A DNA stretch of 6,549 bases from an uncultured Bacteroidales bacterium (GTDB lineage: Bacteria; Bacteroidota; Bacteroidia; Bacteroidales; P3): positions 1-6,549 of the forward strand of contig CAMXAS010000066.1 in NCBI GenBank assembly GCA_947179195.1. The letters are read 5' to 3'. Of the stretch, positions 5,625-6,549 are shown in pieces. A program made the translations under genes and the position numbers. The stretch's first letter is position 1. Each line of letters starts with the position of its first letter. A model generated the notes under the pieces. It was not told where the DNA came from and ran no database searches. It saw nothing but the letters and a program-made list of their open reading frames with translations.

Positions 5625-6549
5625 TTTCTTGTTCACGAGCCTGTCGTTCTGGTGGTTCATGGCCGTGGTATTGGCCGGCTTCAGCCTGCTGTACCGCTAC
5701 CGCACGGCCCGTAACCGCTTTCTGCTGCTGTGCAGCCTGTTCTTCTATTTCGAGACGGCCGGCGCGGCGGTGTTCATGCTGTTGGCGTCCATTTTCCTGA
5801 ACTACGGCTGCGGTTGGCTCATCGACAAAAGCCGGCGGGAACAGGAGCCCGCGATTGCCAAGTTTTTCCTCATTATCGGCATCATCCTCAACCTGTCGTT
5901 GCTCTCCTACTTCAAGTATGCCGATTTTCTGAACCACCTCGTATATACCTGGATTCCGGCCTGGCCGGGGACGGACGAAGGCTTGTTCGGCGACCTGCCG
6001 TTCCTCAACACGCTCGTCTTGCCCGTCGGCATCTCGTTCTTTACGTTCCAAGCCTTGAGTTATCTCGTGGACTTGTACCGGCGCAAGATTCCCTATTGCC
6101 GAAACCTGTTCGACTTTGCGCTGTACCTGAGTTTCTTCCCGCAACTGGTGGCGGGGCCTATCGTGCGTGCCGACGCGTTCCTGCCGCAGTTGCAACGGCA
6201 TTACCAACTCTCGACCAAGGAGTTCTCCCTCGCGCTGTTCATGATACTCTGCGGCTTGGTCAAGAAAATCGCCATCGCCGACTGGATTGCCCAATGGGTG
6301 AACCCGGTGTTCGAGAACGCGACGCTCTATACGGGCTTTGAACACTGGATGGCGACCTACGGCTACACGCTACAGATTTACTGCGACTTTTCCGGCTACA
6401 CCGACATCGCCATCGGCTTGGCCGCCTGCCTGGGCTTCACGTTGCCGGTTAACTTCCGCTCGCCCTACAAGGCCGACTCGTTTACCGACTTTTGGCACCG
6501 TTGGCATATCACGCTCTCCACGTGGTTCCGCGATTATGTATATATTCCT
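5605..6549 (+). CDS. MBOAT family O-acyltransferase (AlgI/DltB/PatA-like), C-terminus off the right edge
   Basis: Polytopic inner-membrane protein of the family that passes acyl groups from a cytoplasmic donor to the outside for cell-surface polysaccharide O-acylation. Seen: 315 codons, still open at the window end. Hydrophobic segments include about 12-30, 39-68, 85-101, 132-156, 168-185 and 208-226. Family motifs in order: LPVGISFFTFQALSYLVDLYR positions 139-159, FPQLVAGPIVRA (178-189), QIYCDFSGYTDIAIG (257-271), NFRSPY (283-288) and FWHRWHITLSTWFRDY (296-311). The conserved His301 falls in the last motif. The second catalytic His of the family would lie beyond the window. The start is set by AGGAG at 5593-5597 and the 20-bp overlap with the SGNH gene, which suggests coupled translation and a shared complex like AlgI-AlgJ/X, DltB-DltD or PatA-PatB. 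Which of these it is functionally cannot be read from the fragment. Confidence 0.93.
   Translation, partial: MIAGNPDFLFTSLSFWWFMAVVLAGFSLLYRYRTARNRFLLLCSLFFYFETAGAAVFMLLASIFLNYGCGWLIDKSRREQEPAIAKFFLIIGIILNLSLLSYFKYADFLNHLVYTWIPAWPGTDEGLFGDLPFLNTLVLPVGISFFTFQALSYLVDLYRRKIPYCRNLFDFALYLSFFPQLVAGPIVRADAFLPQLQRHYQLSTKEFSLALFMILCGLVKKIAIADWIAQWVNPVFENATLYTGFEHWMATYGYTLQIYCDFSGYTDIAIGLAACLGFTLPVNFRSPYKADSFTDFWHRWHITLSTWFRDYVYIP

Noticed and set aside
5563..6345. A 260-codon minus-strand frame opposite the MBOAT gene
   Set aside because: Its Glu/Gln/Arg-rich translation is the expected mirror of membrane-protein codons, and the plus strand has all MBOAT motifs.

Overview
The window looks like a chromosomal segment of a GC-rich member of the Bacteroidota, most likely Bacteroidales. 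This rests on three things. The one intergenic promoter candidate matches the Bacteroides-type pattern (TTTG, 20 bp, TATATTTG). Most starts lack a Shine-Dalgarno sequence and sit behind AT-rich leaders. The protein families (S41 protease, MltD-like LysM transglycosylase, SGNH plus MBOAT pair) have sequence styles typical of that phylum. The genus cannot be fixed from the sequence alone.

Layout. The left third is read on the minus strand: nnrD (NAD(P)H-hydrate dehydratase, 2071 to 1103), then, 14 bp downstream, an S41 carboxyl-terminal processing protease (1088 to the left edge, C-terminus missing). A 136-bp divergent intergenic region (2072-2207) follows. It holds an exact 12-bp tandem repeat, a Bacteroides-type promoter pointing right, and a possible 26-codon leader ORF whose stop overlaps the next start as ATGA. 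The right two thirds is read on the plus strand: an MltD-like lytic transglycosylase with C-terminal LysM modules (2208-4088), a membrane-anchored SGNH/GDSL-type protein (4125-5624) and an AlgI/DltB-type MBOAT O-acyltransferase (5605 to the right edge, C-terminus missing). The last two overlap by 20 bp.

How the genes may work together. The plus-strand genes form a probable envelope operon. The MBOAT would carry acyl groups across the inner membrane and the SGNH protein would transfer them to, or remove them from, a periplasmic glycan. A lytic transglycosylase as first gene makes peptidoglycan the leading candidate for that glycan, because O-acetylation of MurNAc at C6 blocks lytic transglycosylases. 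The SGNH protein carries about 220 residues between its GDS block and its GxN block, a layout reminiscent of the peptidoglycan O-acetyl esterase Ape1. The minus-strand pair combines metabolite repair with periplasmic proteolysis. NnrD is a stand-alone dehydratase without the epimerase domain it is often fused to.

The window is gene-dense. No stretch over 300 bp lacks a gene, and I see no RNA gene, CRISPR array, insertion sequence or convincing terminator. Nothing here is clearly a wholly new system. The most interesting points are the transglycosylase/O-acyl-transfer gene order and the leader of the transglycosylase gene.
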